From Alentia gelatinosa (taxonomy: Eukaryota > Annelida > Polychaeta > Phyllodocida > Polynoidae), in NCBI GenBank assembly GCA_950022655.1, contig OX465589.1, forward strand, positions 30,605,970-30,669,969: DNA of 64,000 nt. The letters run 5' to 3'. Shown one piece after another: positions 1-13,458 of this stretch. Below the pieces are notes generated by a model. That model ran no database searches. It saw only the letters and a list, made by a program, of their open reading frames with translations, and was not told the origin of the DNA. The position numbers and the translations under genes were made by a program. Position 1 is the first letter of the stretch. Each line of letters begins with the position of its first letter.

Positions 1-311
1 ATTCATGAGTGACTCTAATTGGTTAAGGGTTAGGGTTAGGGTTAGGGTTAGGGTTAGGGTTAGGATAGGGTAAGGGTTAGGGTTATGGTTAAGTACAGGG
101 ATAGGAATAGGGATAGGGTTAGGGAGAGGGTTGGTGTTGAACTTAAAACGCCCTTCTAACAGTATCCTGCAATACAGGGTTAAGGTTAGGGATAGGGTAA
201 GGGTTGGGATAGGGATAGGGTCAGGGTTAGGGTTAGGGATAGGGCTAGGGATAGGGTTAGGGATAGAGTTAGGGATGGGATAGGGTTAGGGTTAGGACTA
301 GGGTTAGGGTT
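1..311. repeat. Satellite B block, partial unit at window start
   Basis: The window opens inside a B subrepeat (GAGTGACTCTAATTGGTTA followed by a TTAGGG run) and runs through degenerate TAGGGATAGGG sequence. Left continuation lies outside the window. All apparent reading frames here are translations of the hexamer (RVRVRV or TLTLSL). Confidence 0.9.
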
Positions 312-2981
312 AGAGGGGGTGTCCACCAAGCTCCCGACACGAACTGACGCGCCCCGATATTGCCCTTCCGATACAAAATCCATATCGTAACAAAATCGTA
401 GAGCTTATTGGGGCAGTTGGTAAGTTTTCTACGATAACGCTACTGACACGGCTCAATGCGCACCGACGCAAACTGATGCAAAACCTGTATGGCAGTGTAT
501 AGATGACTCTTTTAACGGGAAATCATATGAAATAATCGATAGAAAATTATGAAATTTTCAGAATCTGTAGAATCTATAATGCTAAAGCGGCTCTGCAAAA
601 ATTGTGAAATTTGATAGTAGATAAGGTCTCAAAACGATCATTTTATACTTTAACTGAGGTATCATATAATATTGTTTTGTATCTACAGATAAAATATCAA
701 TCTTAAATATGCATTATTTCTGGAATTATAAAGGAAATATGGTTAATTACACTGGTTGCATCATGAGCTATATCGGGGTGAATCGGGACCATGTCACCTT
801 TTTCATGCACCCTCCCAATACGTTACGACGCGCACTGACGCGCACCGACGCGAACCGATACGCTACGATATGCCTTGCGACGTGCTACGATATGGTAATT
901 TTGTATCGGCTCATGTCGGCTCGTGTCGGCGTTGGTGGGTGCAGGGTCTTAGGGTTAGAGTTAGGTTTAGGGTTAGGGTTGGGGTTGAACTTAAAACGCC
1001 ATTCTAACAGTATCCTGCAATACAGGTACAGGTACCGGTACAAAAATATTAAGTTCTCTAATGCATTGTAGATTTGAAATGAATTCTTTACTAAGCTGTA
1101 CATCTAGATTTTGAGAATAATTAAAAATTAATGTTAGCCATACACACACCACATGTGTCATTTCCTAGCAACTTTAACTAAATATCCAAGCACAGTCTAC
1201 CTGAGTCGAGGGCAGACACTGCAGAATGGACACTCAAAACTCACTCACATTTTCAGCAAAATTTGAAGCTAAGGTAATATAAATAGTAATAATACTTCCA
1301 AAATATTCTACTTCATGTATATCCATTTTTGCATCTATTAAATACTCAAGTTCAGTACTGGAAAAAAATGGGTCGAATTTGTTGTGGGTCGAGTTCCATT
1401 TATGGGTCGAGTTTGTTGTGGGTCGAGTTTTTTATTGATCGATTTCGTTGCGGGTCGAGTTTTCGAGTATTCATGAGTGAATCTAATTGGTTAAGGGTAA
1501 GGGTTAGGGTTAGGGTTAGGGTTAGGGTTAGGAACGGGTAAGGGATAGGGTTAGGGTTAAGTACAGGGATAGGAATAGGGATAGGGTTAGGGAGAGGGTT
1601 AGTGATAGGGATAGGGATAGTGTTAGGGTTAGGGTTGGTGTTGAACTTAAAACGCCCTTCTAACAGTATCCTGCAATACAGGGTTAGGGTTAGGGATAGG
1701 GGAAGGGTTAGGGTTGGGATGGGGATAGGCCCAGGGTTAGGGTTAGGATAGGGTTAGGGTTAGGGCTAGGAATTTGTTGTGGGTCAAGTTCCATTTACGG
1801 GTCGAGTTTGTTGTGGGTCGAGTATTTTATTGATCGACTTCGTTGTGTGTCGACTTTTCGAGTATTCATGAGTGACTCTAATTGGTTAAGGGTTAGGGTT
1901 AGGGTTAGGGTTAGGGTTAGGGTTAGGGTTAGGGTTAGGATAGGGTAAGGGTTAGGGTTAGGGTTAAGTACAGGGATAGGAATAGGGATAGGGTTAGGGA
2001 GAGGGTTAGTGATAGGGATAGGGATAGTGTTAGGGTTAGGGTTGGTGTTAAACTTAAAACGCCCTTCTAACAGTATCCTGCAATACAGGGTTAGGGATAG
2101 GGGAAGGGTTAGGGTTGGGATGGGGATAGGTCCAGGGTTAGGGTTAGGATAGGGTTGGGGTTAGGGCTAGGAATTTGTTGTGGGTCGAGTTCCATTACGG
2201 GTCGAGTTTGTTTTGGGTCGAGTTTTTTATTGATCGATTTCGTTGCGGGTCGAGTTTTGCGAGTATTCATGAGTTACTCTAATTGGTTAAGGGTTAGGGT
2301 CAGGGTTAGGGTTAGGGTTAGGGTTAGGGTTAGGGTTAGGATAGGGTAAGGGTTAGGGTTAGGGTTAAGTACAGGGATAGGAATAGGGATAGGGTAAGGG
2401 AGAGTGTTAGTGATAGGGATAGGGATAGTGTTAGGGTTAGGGTTGGTGTTGAACTTAAAACGCCCTTCTAACAGTATCCTGCAATACAGGGTTAGGGTTA
2501 GGGATAGGGGAAGGGTTAGGGTTGGGATGGGGATAGGTCCAGGGTTAGGGTTAGGATAGTGTTAGGGTTAGGGCTAGGAATTCGTTGTGGGTCTAATTCC
2601 ATTCACGGGTCGAGTTTGTTGTGGGTCAAGTTTTTTATTGATCGATTTTATTGCGGGTCGAGTTTTCGAGTATTCATGAGTGACTCTAATTGGTTAAGGG
2701 TTAGGGTTAGGGTTAGGGTTAGGGTTAGGGTTAGGATAGGGTAAGGGTTAGGGTTATGGTTAAGTACAGGGATAGGAATAGGGATAGGGTTATGGAGAGG
2801 GTTGGTGTTGAACTTAAAACGCCCTTCTAACAGTATCCTGCAATACAGGGTTGAGTTAGGGATAGGGTAAGGGTTGGGATAGGGATAGGGTCAGGGTTAG
2901 GGTTAGGGATAGGGCTATGGATAGGGTTAGGGATAGAGTTAGGGATGGGATAGGGTTAGGGTTAGGACTAGGGCTAGGGTT
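312..2981. repeat. Satellite higher-order unit 1 (A segment 312-1365, four B subrepeats)
   Basis: The A segment starts at AGAGGGGGTGTCCACCAAGC and ends near GGAAAAAAATGGGTCGAA. It is AT-rich with two CpG-rich stretches. Four ~400-bp B subrepeats follow. Each has GGTCGAG-rich sequence, GAGTATTCATGAGTGACTC, a (TTAGGG)n run, the motif AACTTAAAACGCCCTTCTAA and a TAGGGATAGGG tail. The distance to the next A segment is 2,670 bp. Confidence 0.9.
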
Positions 2982-5797
2982 AGAGGGGGTGTCCACCAAG
3001 CTCCCGACGCGAACTGACGCGCCCCGATATTGCCCTTCCGATACAAAATCCATATCGTAACAAAATCGTAGAGCTTATTGGGGCAGTTGGTAAGTTTTCT
3101 ACGATAACGTTACTGACACGGCTCAATGCGCACCGACGCAAACTGATGCAAAACCTGTATGGCAGTGTATAGATGACTCTTTTAACGGGAAATCATATGA
3201 AATAATCGATAGAAAATTATGAAATTTTCAGAATCTGTAGAATCTATAATGCTAAAGCGGCTCTGCAAAAATTGTGAAATTTGATAGTAGATAAGGTCTC
3301 AAAACGATCATTTTATACTTTAACTGAGGTATCATATAATATTGTTTTGTATCTACAGATAAAATATCAATATTAAATATGCATTATTTCTGGAATTATA
3401 AAGGAAATATGGTTAATTACACTGGTTGCATCATGAGCTATATCGGGGTGAATCGGGACCATGTCACCTTTTTCATGCACCCTCCCAATACGTTACGACG
3501 CGCACTGACGCGCACCGACGCGAACCGATACGCTACGATATGCCTTGCGACGTGCTACGATATGGTAATTTTGTATCGGCTCATGTCGGCTCGTGTCGGC
3601 GTTGGTGGGTGCAGGGTCTTAGGGTTAGAGTTAGGTTTAGGGTTAGGGTTGGGGTTGAACTTAAAACGCCATTCTAACAGTATCCTGCAATACAGGTACA
3701 GGTACCGGTACAAAAATATTAAGTTCTCTAATGCATTGTAGTTTTGAAATGAATTCTTTACTAAGCTGTACATCTAGATTTTGAGAATAATTAAAAATTA
3801 ATGTTAGCCATACACACACCACATGTGTCATTTCCTAGCAACTTTAACTAAATATCCAAGCACAGTCTACCTGAGTCGAGGGCAGACACTGCAGAATGGA
3901 CACTCAAAACTCACTCACATTTTCAGCAAAATTTGAAGCTAAGGTAATATAAATAGTAATAATACTTCCAAATTATTCTACTTCATGTATATCCATTTTT
4001 GCATCTATTAAATACTCAAGTTCAGTACTGGAAAAAAATGGGTCGAATTTGTTGTGGGTCGAGTTCCATTTATGGGTCGAGTTTGTTGTGGGTCGAGTTT
4101 TTTATTGATCGATTTCGTTGCGGGTCGAGTTTTCGAGTATTCATGAGTGACTCTAATTGGTTAAGGGTAAGGGTTAGGGTTAGGGTTAGGGTAAGGGTTA
4201 GGAACGGGTAAGGGATAGGGTTAGGGTTAAGTACAGGGATAGGAATAGGGATAGGGTTAGGGAGAGGGTTAGTGATAGGGATAGGGATAGTGTTAGGGTT
4301 AGGGTTGGTGTTGAACTTAAAACGCCCTTCTAACAGTATCCTGCAATACAGGGTTAGGGTTAGGGATAGGGGAAGGGTTAGGGTTGGGATGGGGATAGGT
4401 CCAGGGTTAGAGTTAGGATAGGGTTAGGGTTAGGGCTAGGAATTTGTTGTGGGTCAAGTTCCATTTACGGGTCGAGTTTGTTGTGGGTCGAGTATTTTAT
4501 TGATCGATTTCGTTGTGTGTCGACTTTTCGAGTATTCATGAGTGACTCTAATTGGTTAAGGGTTAGGGTTAGGGTTAGCTTCTAACAGTATCCTGCAATA
4601 CAGGGTTAGGGTTAGGGATAGGGGAAGGGTTAGGGTTGGGATGGGGATAGGGTCGAGTATTTTATTGATCGACTTCGTTGTGTGTCGACTTTTCGAGTAT
4701 TCATGAGTGACTCTAATTGGTTAAGGGTTAGGGTTAGGGTTAGGGTTAGGGTTAGGGTTAGGGTTAGGATAGGGTAAGGGTTAGGGTTAGGGTTAGGGTT
4801 AAGTACAGGGATAGGAATAGGGATAGGGTTAGGGAGAGGGTTAGTGATAGGGATAGGGATAGTGTTAGGGTTAGGGTTGGTGTTAAACTTAAAACGCCCT
4901 TCTAACAGTATCCTGCAATACAGGGTTAGGGATAGGGGAAGGGTTAGGGTTGGGATGGGGATAGGTCCAGGGTTAGGGTTAGGATAGGGTTGGGGTTAGG
5001 GCTAGGAATTTGTTGTGGGTCGAGTTCCATTACGGGTCGAGTTTGTTTTGGGTCGAGTTTTTTATTGATCGATTTCGTTGCGGGTCGAGTTTTCGAGTAT
5101 TCATGAGTGACTCTAATTGGTTAAGGGTTAGGGTCAGGGTTAGGGTTAGGGTTAGGGTTAGGATAGGGTAAGGGTTAGGGTTAGGGTTAAGTACAGGGAT
5201 AGGAATAGGGATAGGGTAAGGGAGAGTGTTAGTGATAGGGATAGGGATAGTGTTAGGGTTAGGGTTGGTGTTGAACTTAAAACGCCCTTCTAACAGTATC
5301 CTGCAATACAGGGTTAGGGTTAGGGATAGGGGAAGGGTTAGGGTTGGGATGGGGATAGGTCCAGGGTTAGGGTTAGGATAGTGTTAGGGTTAGGGCTAGG
5401 AATTCGTTGTGGGTCTAATTCCATTTACGGGTCGAGTTTGTTGTGGGTCAAGTTTTTTATTGATCGATTATATTGCGGGTCGAGTTTTCGAGTATTCATG
5501 AGTGACTCTAATTGGTTAAGGGTTAGGGTTAGGGTTAGGGTTAGGGTTAGGATAGGGTAAGGGTTAGGGTTATGGTTAAGTACAGGGATAGGAATAGGGA
5601 TAGGGTTATGGAGAGGGTTGGTGTTGAACTTAAAACGCCCTTCTAACAGTATCCTGCAATACAGGGTTGAGTTAGGGATAGGGTAAGGGTTGGGATAGGG
5701 ATAGGGTCAGGGTTAGGGTTAGGGATAGGGCTAGGGATAGGGTTAGGGATAGAGTTAGGGATGGGATAGGGTTAGGGTTAGGACTAGGGCTAGGGTT
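2982..5797. repeat. Satellite higher-order unit 2 (A segment 2982-4035, five B subrepeats, one collapsed)
   Basis: Near-identical to unit 1 in the A segment. The B block has a fifth, collapsed subrepeat around 4561-4660. There the TTAGGG run jumps directly to CTTCTAACAG and the tail jumps to GGGTCGAGTATTTT, so most of one subrepeat is missing. Unit length is 2,816 bp. Confidence 0.9.
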
Positions 5798-8439
5798 AGA
5801 GGGGGTGTCCACCAAGCTCCCGACGCGAACTGACGCGCCCCGATATTGCCCTTCCGATACAAAATCCATATCGTAACGAAATCGTAGAGCTTATTGGGGC
5901 AGTTGGTAAGTTTTCTACGATAACGCTACTGACACGGCTCAATGCGCACCGACGCAAACTGATGCAAAACCTGTATGGCAGTGTATAGATGACTCTTTTA
6001 ACGGGAAATCATATGAAATAATCGATAGAAAATTTTGAAATTTTCAGAATCTGTAGAATCTATAATGCTAAAGCGGCTCTGCAAAAATTGTGAAATTTGA
6101 TAGTAGATAAGGTCTCAAAACGATCATTTTATACTTTAACTGAGGTATCATATAATATTGTTTTGTATCTACAGATAAAATATCAATCTTAAATATGCAT
6201 TATTTCTGGAATTATAAAGGAAATATGGTTAATTACACTGGTTGCATCATGAGCTATATCGGGGTGAATCGGGACCATGTCACCTTTTTCATGCACCCTC
6301 CCAATACGTTACGACGCGCACTGACGCGCACCGACGCGAACCGATACGCTACGATATGCCTTGCGACGTGCTACGATATGGTAATTTTGTATCGGCTCAT
6401 GTCGGCTCGTGTCGGCGTTGGTGGGTGCAGGGTCTTAGGGTTAGAGTTAGGTTTAGGGTTAGGGTTGGGGTTGAACTTAAAACGCCATTCTAACAGTATC
6501 CTGCAATACAGGTACAGGTACCGGTACAAAAATATTAAGTTCTCTAATGCATTGTAGTTTTGAAATGAATTCTTTACTAAGCTGTACATCTAGATTTTGA
6601 GAATAATTAAAAATTAATGTTAGCCATACACACACCACATGTGTCATTTCCTAGCAACTTTAACTAAATATCCAAGCACAGTCTACCTGAGTCGAGGGCA
6701 GACACTGCAGAATGGACACTCAAAACTCACTCACATTTTCAGCAAAATTTGAAGCTAAGGTAATATAAATAGTAATAATACTTCCAAATTATTCTACTTC
6801 ATGTATATCCATTTTTGCATCTATTAAATACTCAAGTTCAGTCCTGGAAAAAAGATGGGTCGAATTTGTTGTGGGTCGAGTTCCATTTATGGGTCGAGTT
6901 TGTTGTGGGTCGAGTTTTTTATTGATCGATTTCGTTGCGGGTCGAGTTTTCGAGTATTCATGAGTGACTCTAATTGGTTAAGGGTAAGGGTTAGGGTTAG
7001 GGTTAGGGTTAGGGTTAGGAACGGGTAAGGGATAGGGTTAGGGTTAAGTACAGGGATAGGAATAGGGATAGGGTTAGGGAGAGGGTTAGTGATAGGGATA
7101 GGGATAGTGTTAGGGTTAGGGTTGGTGTTGAACTTAAAACGCCCTTCTAACAGTATCCTGCAATACAGGGTTAGGGTTAGGGATAGGGGAAGGGTTAGGG
7201 TTGGGATGGGGATAGGTCCAGGGTTAGAGTTAGGATAGGGTTAGGGTTAGGGCTAGGAATTTGTTGTGGGTCAAGTTCCATTTACGGGTCGAGTTTGTTG
7301 TGGGTCGAGTATTTTATTGATCGATTTCGTTGTGTGTCGACTTTTCGAGTATTCATGAGTGACTCTAATTGGTTAAGGGTTAGGGTTAGGGTTAGGGTTA
7401 GGGTTAGGATAGGGTAAGGGTTAGGGTTAGGGTTAAGTACAGGGATAGGAATAGGGATAGGGTTAGGGAGAGGGTTAGTGATAGGGATAGGGATAGTGTT
7501 AGGGTTAGGGTTGGTGTTAAACTTAAAACGCCCTTCTAACAGTATCCTGCAATACAGGGTTAGGGATAGGGGAAGGGTTAGGGTTGGGATGGGGATAGGT
7601 CCAGGGTTAGGGTTAGGATAGGGTTGGGGTTAGGGCTAGGAATTTGTTGTGGGTCGAGTTCCATTTACGGGTCGAGTTTGTTTTGGGTCGAGTTTTTTAT
7701 TGATCGATTTCGTTGCGGGTCGAGTTTTCGAGTATTCATGAGTGACTCTAATTGGTTAAGGGTTAGGGTCAGGGTTAGGGTTAGGGTTAGGGTTAGGGTT
7801 AGGGTTAGGATAGGGTAAGGGTTAGGGTTAGGGTTAAGTACAGGGATAGGAATAGGGATAGGGTAAGGGAGAGTGTTAGTGATAGGGATAGGGATAGTGT
7901 TAGGGTTAGGGTTGGTGTTGAACTTAAAACGCCCTTCTAACAGTATCCTGCAATACAGGGTTAGGGTTAGGAATAGGGGAAGGGTTAGGGTTGGGATGGG
8001 GATAGGTCCAGGGTTAGGGTTAGGATAGTGTTAGGGTTAGGGCTAGGAATTCGTTGTGGGTCTAATTCCATTTACGGGTCGAGTTTGTTGTGGGTCAAGA
8101 CTTTTATTGATCGATTATATTGCGGGTCGAGTTTTCGAGTATTCATGAGTGACTCTAATTGGTTAAGGGTTAGGGTTAGGGTTAGGGTTAGGATAGGGTA
8201 AGGGTTAGGGTTATGGTTAAGTACAGGGATAGGAATAGGGATAGGGTTAGGGAGAGGGTTGGTGTTGAACTTAAAACGCCCTTCTAACAGTATCCTGCAA
8301 TACAGGGTTAGGGTTAGGGATAGGGTAAGGGTTGGGATAGGGATAGGGTCAGGGTTAGGGTTAGGGATAGGGCTAGGGATAGGGTTAGGGATAGAGTTAT
8401 GGATGGGATAGGGTTAGGGTTAGGACTAGGGTTAGGGTT
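5798..8439. repeat. Satellite higher-order unit 3 (A segment 5798-6848, four B subrepeats)
   Basis: Same organisation and order of B variants as unit 1, which indicates duplication of the whole higher-order unit rather than of single subrepeats. Unit length is 2,642 bp. Confidence 0.9.
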
Positions 8440-11187
8440 AGAGGGGGTGTCCACCAAGCTCCCGACGCGAACTGACGCGCCCCGATATTGCCCTTCCGAT
8501 ACAAAATCCATATCGTAACAAAATCGTAGAGCTTATTGGGGCAGTTGGTAAGTTTTCTACGATAACGCTACTGACACGGCTCAATGCGCACCGAGGCAAA
8601 CTGATGCAAAACCTGTATCGCAGTGTATAGATGACTCTTTTAACGGGAAATCATATGAAATAATCGATAGAAAATTATGAAATTTTCAGAATCTGTAGAA
8701 TCTATTAATGCTAAAGCGACTGCAAAAATTGTGAAATTTGATAGTAGATAAGGTCTCAAAACGATCATTTTATACTTTAACTGAGGTATCATATAATATT
8801 GTTTTGTATCTACAGATAAAATATCAATCTTAAATATGCATTATTTCTGGAATTATAAAGGAAATATGGTTAATTACACTGGTTGCATCATGAGCTATAT
8901 CGGGGTGAATCGGGACCATGTCACCTTTTTCATGCACCCTCCCAATACGTTACGACGCGCACTGACGCGCACCGACGCGAACCGATACGCTACGATATGC
9001 CTTGCGACGTGCTACGATATGGTAATTTTGTATCGGCTCATGTCGGCTCGTGTCGGCGTTGGTGGGTGCAGGGTTTCAGGGTTAGAGTTAGGTTTAGGGT
9101 TAGGGTTGGGGTTGAACTTAAAACGCCATTCTAACAGTATCCTGCAATACAGGTACAGGTACCGGTACAAAAATATTAAGTTCTCTGATGCATTGTAGTT
9201 TTGAAATGAATTCTTTACTAAGCTGTACATCTAGATTTTGAGAATAATTAAAAATTAATGTTAGCGATACACACACCACATGTGTCATTTTCTAGCAACT
9301 TTAACTAAATATCCAAGCACAGTCTACCTGAGTCGAGGGCAGACACTGCAGAATGGATACTCAAAACTCGCTCACATTTTCAGCAAAATTTGAAGCTGAG
9401 GAAATATAAATAGTAATAATACTTCCAAAATATTCTACTTCATGTATATCCATTTTTGCATCTATTAAATACTCAAGTTCAGTACTGGAAAAAAATGGGT
9501 CGAATTTGTTGTGGGTCGAGTTCCATTTATGGGTCGAGTTTGTTGTGGGTCGAGTTTTTTATTGATCGATTTCGTTGCGGGTCGAGTTTTCGAGTATTCA
9601 TGAGTGACTCTAATTAGTTAAGGGTAAGGGTTAGGGTTAGGGTTAGGGTTAGGGTTAGGAACGGGTAAGGGTTAGGGTTAGGGTTAAGTACAGGGATAGG
9701 AATAGGGATAGGGTTAGGGAGAGGGTTAGTGATAGGGATAGGGATAGTGTTAGGGTTAGGGTTGGTGTTGAACTTAAAACGCCCTTCTAACAGTATCCTG
9801 CAATATAGGGTTAGGGTTAGGGATATGGGAAGGGTTAGGGTTGGGATGGGGATAGGTCCAGGGTTAGGGTTAGGATAGGGTTAGGGTTAGGGCTAGGAAT
9901 TTGTTGTGGGTCAAGTTCCATATACGGGTCGAGTTTGTTGTGGGTCGAGTATTTTATTAATCGATTTCGTTGCATGTCGACTTTTCGAGTATTCATGAGT
10001 GACTCTAATTGATTAAGGGTTAGGGTTAGGGTTAGGGTTAGGGTTAGGGTTAGGATAGGGTAAGGGTTAGGGTTAGGGTTAAGTACAGGGATAGGAAAAG
10101 GGATAGGGTTAGGGAGAGGGTTAGTGATAGGGATAGGGATAGGGATAGTGTTAGGGTTAGGGTTGGTGTTGAACTTAAAACGCCCTTCTAACAGTATCCT
10201 GCAATATAGGGTTAGGGTTAGGGATAGGGGAAGGGTTAGGGTTGGGATGGGGATAGGTCCAGGGTTAGGGTTAGGATAGGGTTGGGGTTAGGGCTAGGAA
10301 TTCGTTGTGGGTCGAGTTCCATTTGCGGGTCGAGTTTGTTGTGGGTCGAGTTTTTTATTGATCGATTTCGTTGCGGGTCGAGTTTTCGAGTATTCATGAG
10401 TGACTCTAATTGGTTAAGGGTTAGGGTCAGGGTTAGGGTTAGGGTTAGGGTTAGGGTTAGGGTTAGGGTTAGGATAGGGTAAGGGTTAGGGTTAGGGTTA
10501 AGTACAGGGATAGGAATAGGGATAGGGTAAGGGAGAGGGTTAGTGATAGGGATAGGGATAGTGTTAGGGTTAGGGTTGGTGTTAAACTTAAAATGCCCTT
10601 CTAACAGTATCCTGCAATACAGGGTTAGGGTTAGGGATAGGGGAAGGGTTAGGGTTGGGATGGGGATAGGTCCAGGGTTAGGGTTAGGATAGGGTTGGGG
10701 TTAGGGCTAGGAATTCGTTGTGGGTCGAGTTCCATTAACGGGTCGAGTTCATTGTGGGTCCAGTTTTTTATTGATCGATTTCGTTGCGGTTCGAGTTTTC
10801 GAGTATTCATGAGTGACTCTCATTGGTTAAGGGTTAGGGTTAGGGTTAGGGATAGGGTTAGGGTTAGGGTTAGGGTTAGGGTTAGGATAGGGTAAGGGTT
10901 AGGGTTAGGGTTAAGTACAAGGATAGGAATAGGGATAGGTTTAGGGAGAGGGTTAGTTATAGGGATGGGGATAGTGTTAGGGTTCGGGTTGGTGTTGAAC
11001 TTAAAACGCCCTTCTAACAGTATCCTGCAATACAGGGTTAGGGTTAGGGATAGGGTAAGGGTTAGGGTTGGGATATGGATAGGGTCAGGGTTAGGGTAAG
11101 GATAGGGTTAGGGATAGGGCTAGGGATAGGGTTAGGGATAGAGTTAGGGATGGGAATAGGGTTAGGGTTAGGGCTAGGGTTAGGGTT
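8440..11187. repeat. Satellite higher-order unit 4 (A segment 8440-9491, four B subrepeats)
   Basis: The A segment carries small differences from units 1-3, for example a short deletion around 8700-8720. Four B subrepeats follow, with long perfect TTAGGG runs near 10437-10471 and 10857-10884. Unit length is 2,748 bp. Confidence 0.9.
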
Positions 11188-13458
11188 AGAGGGGGTGTCC
11201 ACCAAGCTCCCGACGCGAACTGATGCGCCCCCATATTGCCCTTCCGATACAAAATCCATATCGTAACAAAATCGTAGAACTTATTGGGGCAGTTGGTAAG
11301 TTTTCTATGATAACGCTACTGACACGGCTCAATGCGCACCGACGCAAACTGATGCAAAACCTGTATCGCAGTGTATAGATGACTCTTTTAACGGGAAATC
11401 ATATGAAATAATTGATAGAAAATTATGAAATTTCCAGAATCTATAGAATCTATAATGCCAAAGCGGCTCTGTAAAAATTGTGAAATTTGATAGTAGATAA
11501 GGTCTCAAAACGATCATTTTATACTTTAACTGAGGTATCATATAATATTGTTTTGTATCTACAGATAAAATATCAATCTTAAATATGCATTATTTCTGGA
11601 ATTATAAAGGAAATATGGTTAATTACACTGGTTGCATCATGAGCTATATCGGGGTGAATCGGGACCATGTCACCTTTTTCATGCACCCTCCCAATACGTT
11701 ACGACGCGCACTGACGCACACCGACGCGAACCGATACGCTACAATATGCCTTGCGACGTGCTACGATATGGTAATTTTGTATCGGCTCATGTCGGCTCGT
11801 GTCGGCATTGGTGGGTGCAGGGTCTTAGGGTTAGAGTTAGGTTTAGGGTTATGGTTGGGGTTGAACTTAAAACGCCATTCTAACAGTATCCTGCAATACA
11901 GGTACAGGTACCGGTACAAAAATATTAAGTTCTCTGATGCAATGTAGTTTTGAAATGAATTCTTTACTAAGCTGTACATCTAGATTTTGAGAATAATCAA
12001 AATTAATGTCAGCGATACACACACCACATGTGTCATTTCCTAGCAACTTTAACTAAATATCCAAGCACAGTCTACCTGAGTCGAGGGCAGACACTGCAGA
12101 ATGGACACTCAAAACTCGCTCACATTTTCAGCAAAATTTGAAGCTAAGGTAATATAAATAGTAATAATACTTCCAAAATATTCTACTTCATGTTTATCCA
12201 TATTTGCATCTATGAAATACTCAAGTTCAGTACTGGAAAAAAATGGGTCGAATTTGTTGTGGGTTGAGTTCCAATAACGGGTCGAGTTTGTTGTGGGTCA
12301 AGTTTTTTATTGATCGATTTCGTTGTGGGTCGAGTTTTCGAGTATTCATGAGTGACTCTAATTGGTTAAGGGTTAGGGTTAGGGTTAGGATAGGGTAAGG
12401 GTTAGGGTTAGGGTGAAGTACAGGGATAGGAATAGGGATAGGGTTAGGGAGAGGGTTAGTGATAGGGATAGGGATAGTGTTAGGGTTAGGGTTGGTGTTG
12501 AACTTAAAACGCCCTTCTAACAGTATCCTGCAATACAGGGTTAGGGTTAGGGATAGGGCGAGGGCTAGGGTTGGGATGGGGATAGGTCCAGGGTTAGGGT
12601 TAGGATAGGGTTAGGGTTAGGGCTAGGAATTCGTTGTGGGTCGAGTTCCATTTGCGGGTCGAGTTTGTTGTGGGTCGAGTTTTTTATTGATCGATTTCGT
12701 TGCGGGTCGAGTTTTCGAGTATTCATGAGTGACTCTAATTGGTTAAGGGTTAGGGTTAGGGTTAGGGTTAGGGTTAGGGTTAGGGTTAGGATAGGGTAAG
12801 GGTGAGGGTTAGGGTTAAGTACAGGGATAGGAATTATAGGGATAGGGTTAGGGAGAGGGTTAGTGATAGGGATAGGGATAGTGTTAGGGTTAGGGTTGGT
12901 GTTGAACTTAAAACGCCCTTCTAACAGTATCCTGCAATACAGGGTTAGGGTTAGGGATAGGGTAAGGGTTAGGGTTGGGATGGGGATAGGTCCAGGGTTA
13001 GGGTTAGGATAGTGTTAGGGTTAGGGCTAGGAATTCGTTGTTGGTCTAATTCCATTTACGGGTCGAGTTTGTTGTGGGTCAAGTTTTTTATTGATCGATT
13101 TCATTGCGGGTCGAGTTTTCGAGTATTCATGAGTGACTCTAATTGGTTAAGGGTTAGGGTTAGGGTTAGGGTTACGGTTACGGTTAGGGTTAGGATAGGG
13201 TAAGGGTTAGGGTTATGGTTAAGTACAGGGATAGGAATAGGGATAGGGTTAGGGAGAGGGTTGGTGTTGAACTTAAAACGCCCTTCTAACAGTATCCCGC
13301 AATACAGGGTTAGGGTTAGGGATAGGGTAAGAGTTAGGGTTGGGATAGGGATAGGGTCAGGGTTAGGGTTAGGATAGGGTTAGGGATCGGGCTAGGGATA
13401 GGGTTAGGGATAGAGTTAGGATGGGGATAGGGTTAGGGTTAGGGCTAGGGTTAGGGTT
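11188..13458. repeat. Satellite higher-order unit 5 (A segment 11188-12237, three B subrepeats)
   Basis: More diverged A segment than units 1-4. Only three B subrepeats, which explains the shorter 2,271-bp unit. The TTAGGG run near 13160 contains TTACGG variants. Confidence 0.9.

Noticed and set aside
709..1071. A 120-codon frame starting MHYFWNYKG, open in every complete A segment
   Set aside because: It runs into translated TTAGGG sequence (LGLGLGL), overlaps other open frames on both strands and is retained because the copies are homogenised. Nothing points to coding selection.
1329..1541. RVRVRVRV and TLTLSLTL open frames across the satellite
   Set aside because: They are direct translations of the TTAGGG hexamer, which has few stops.
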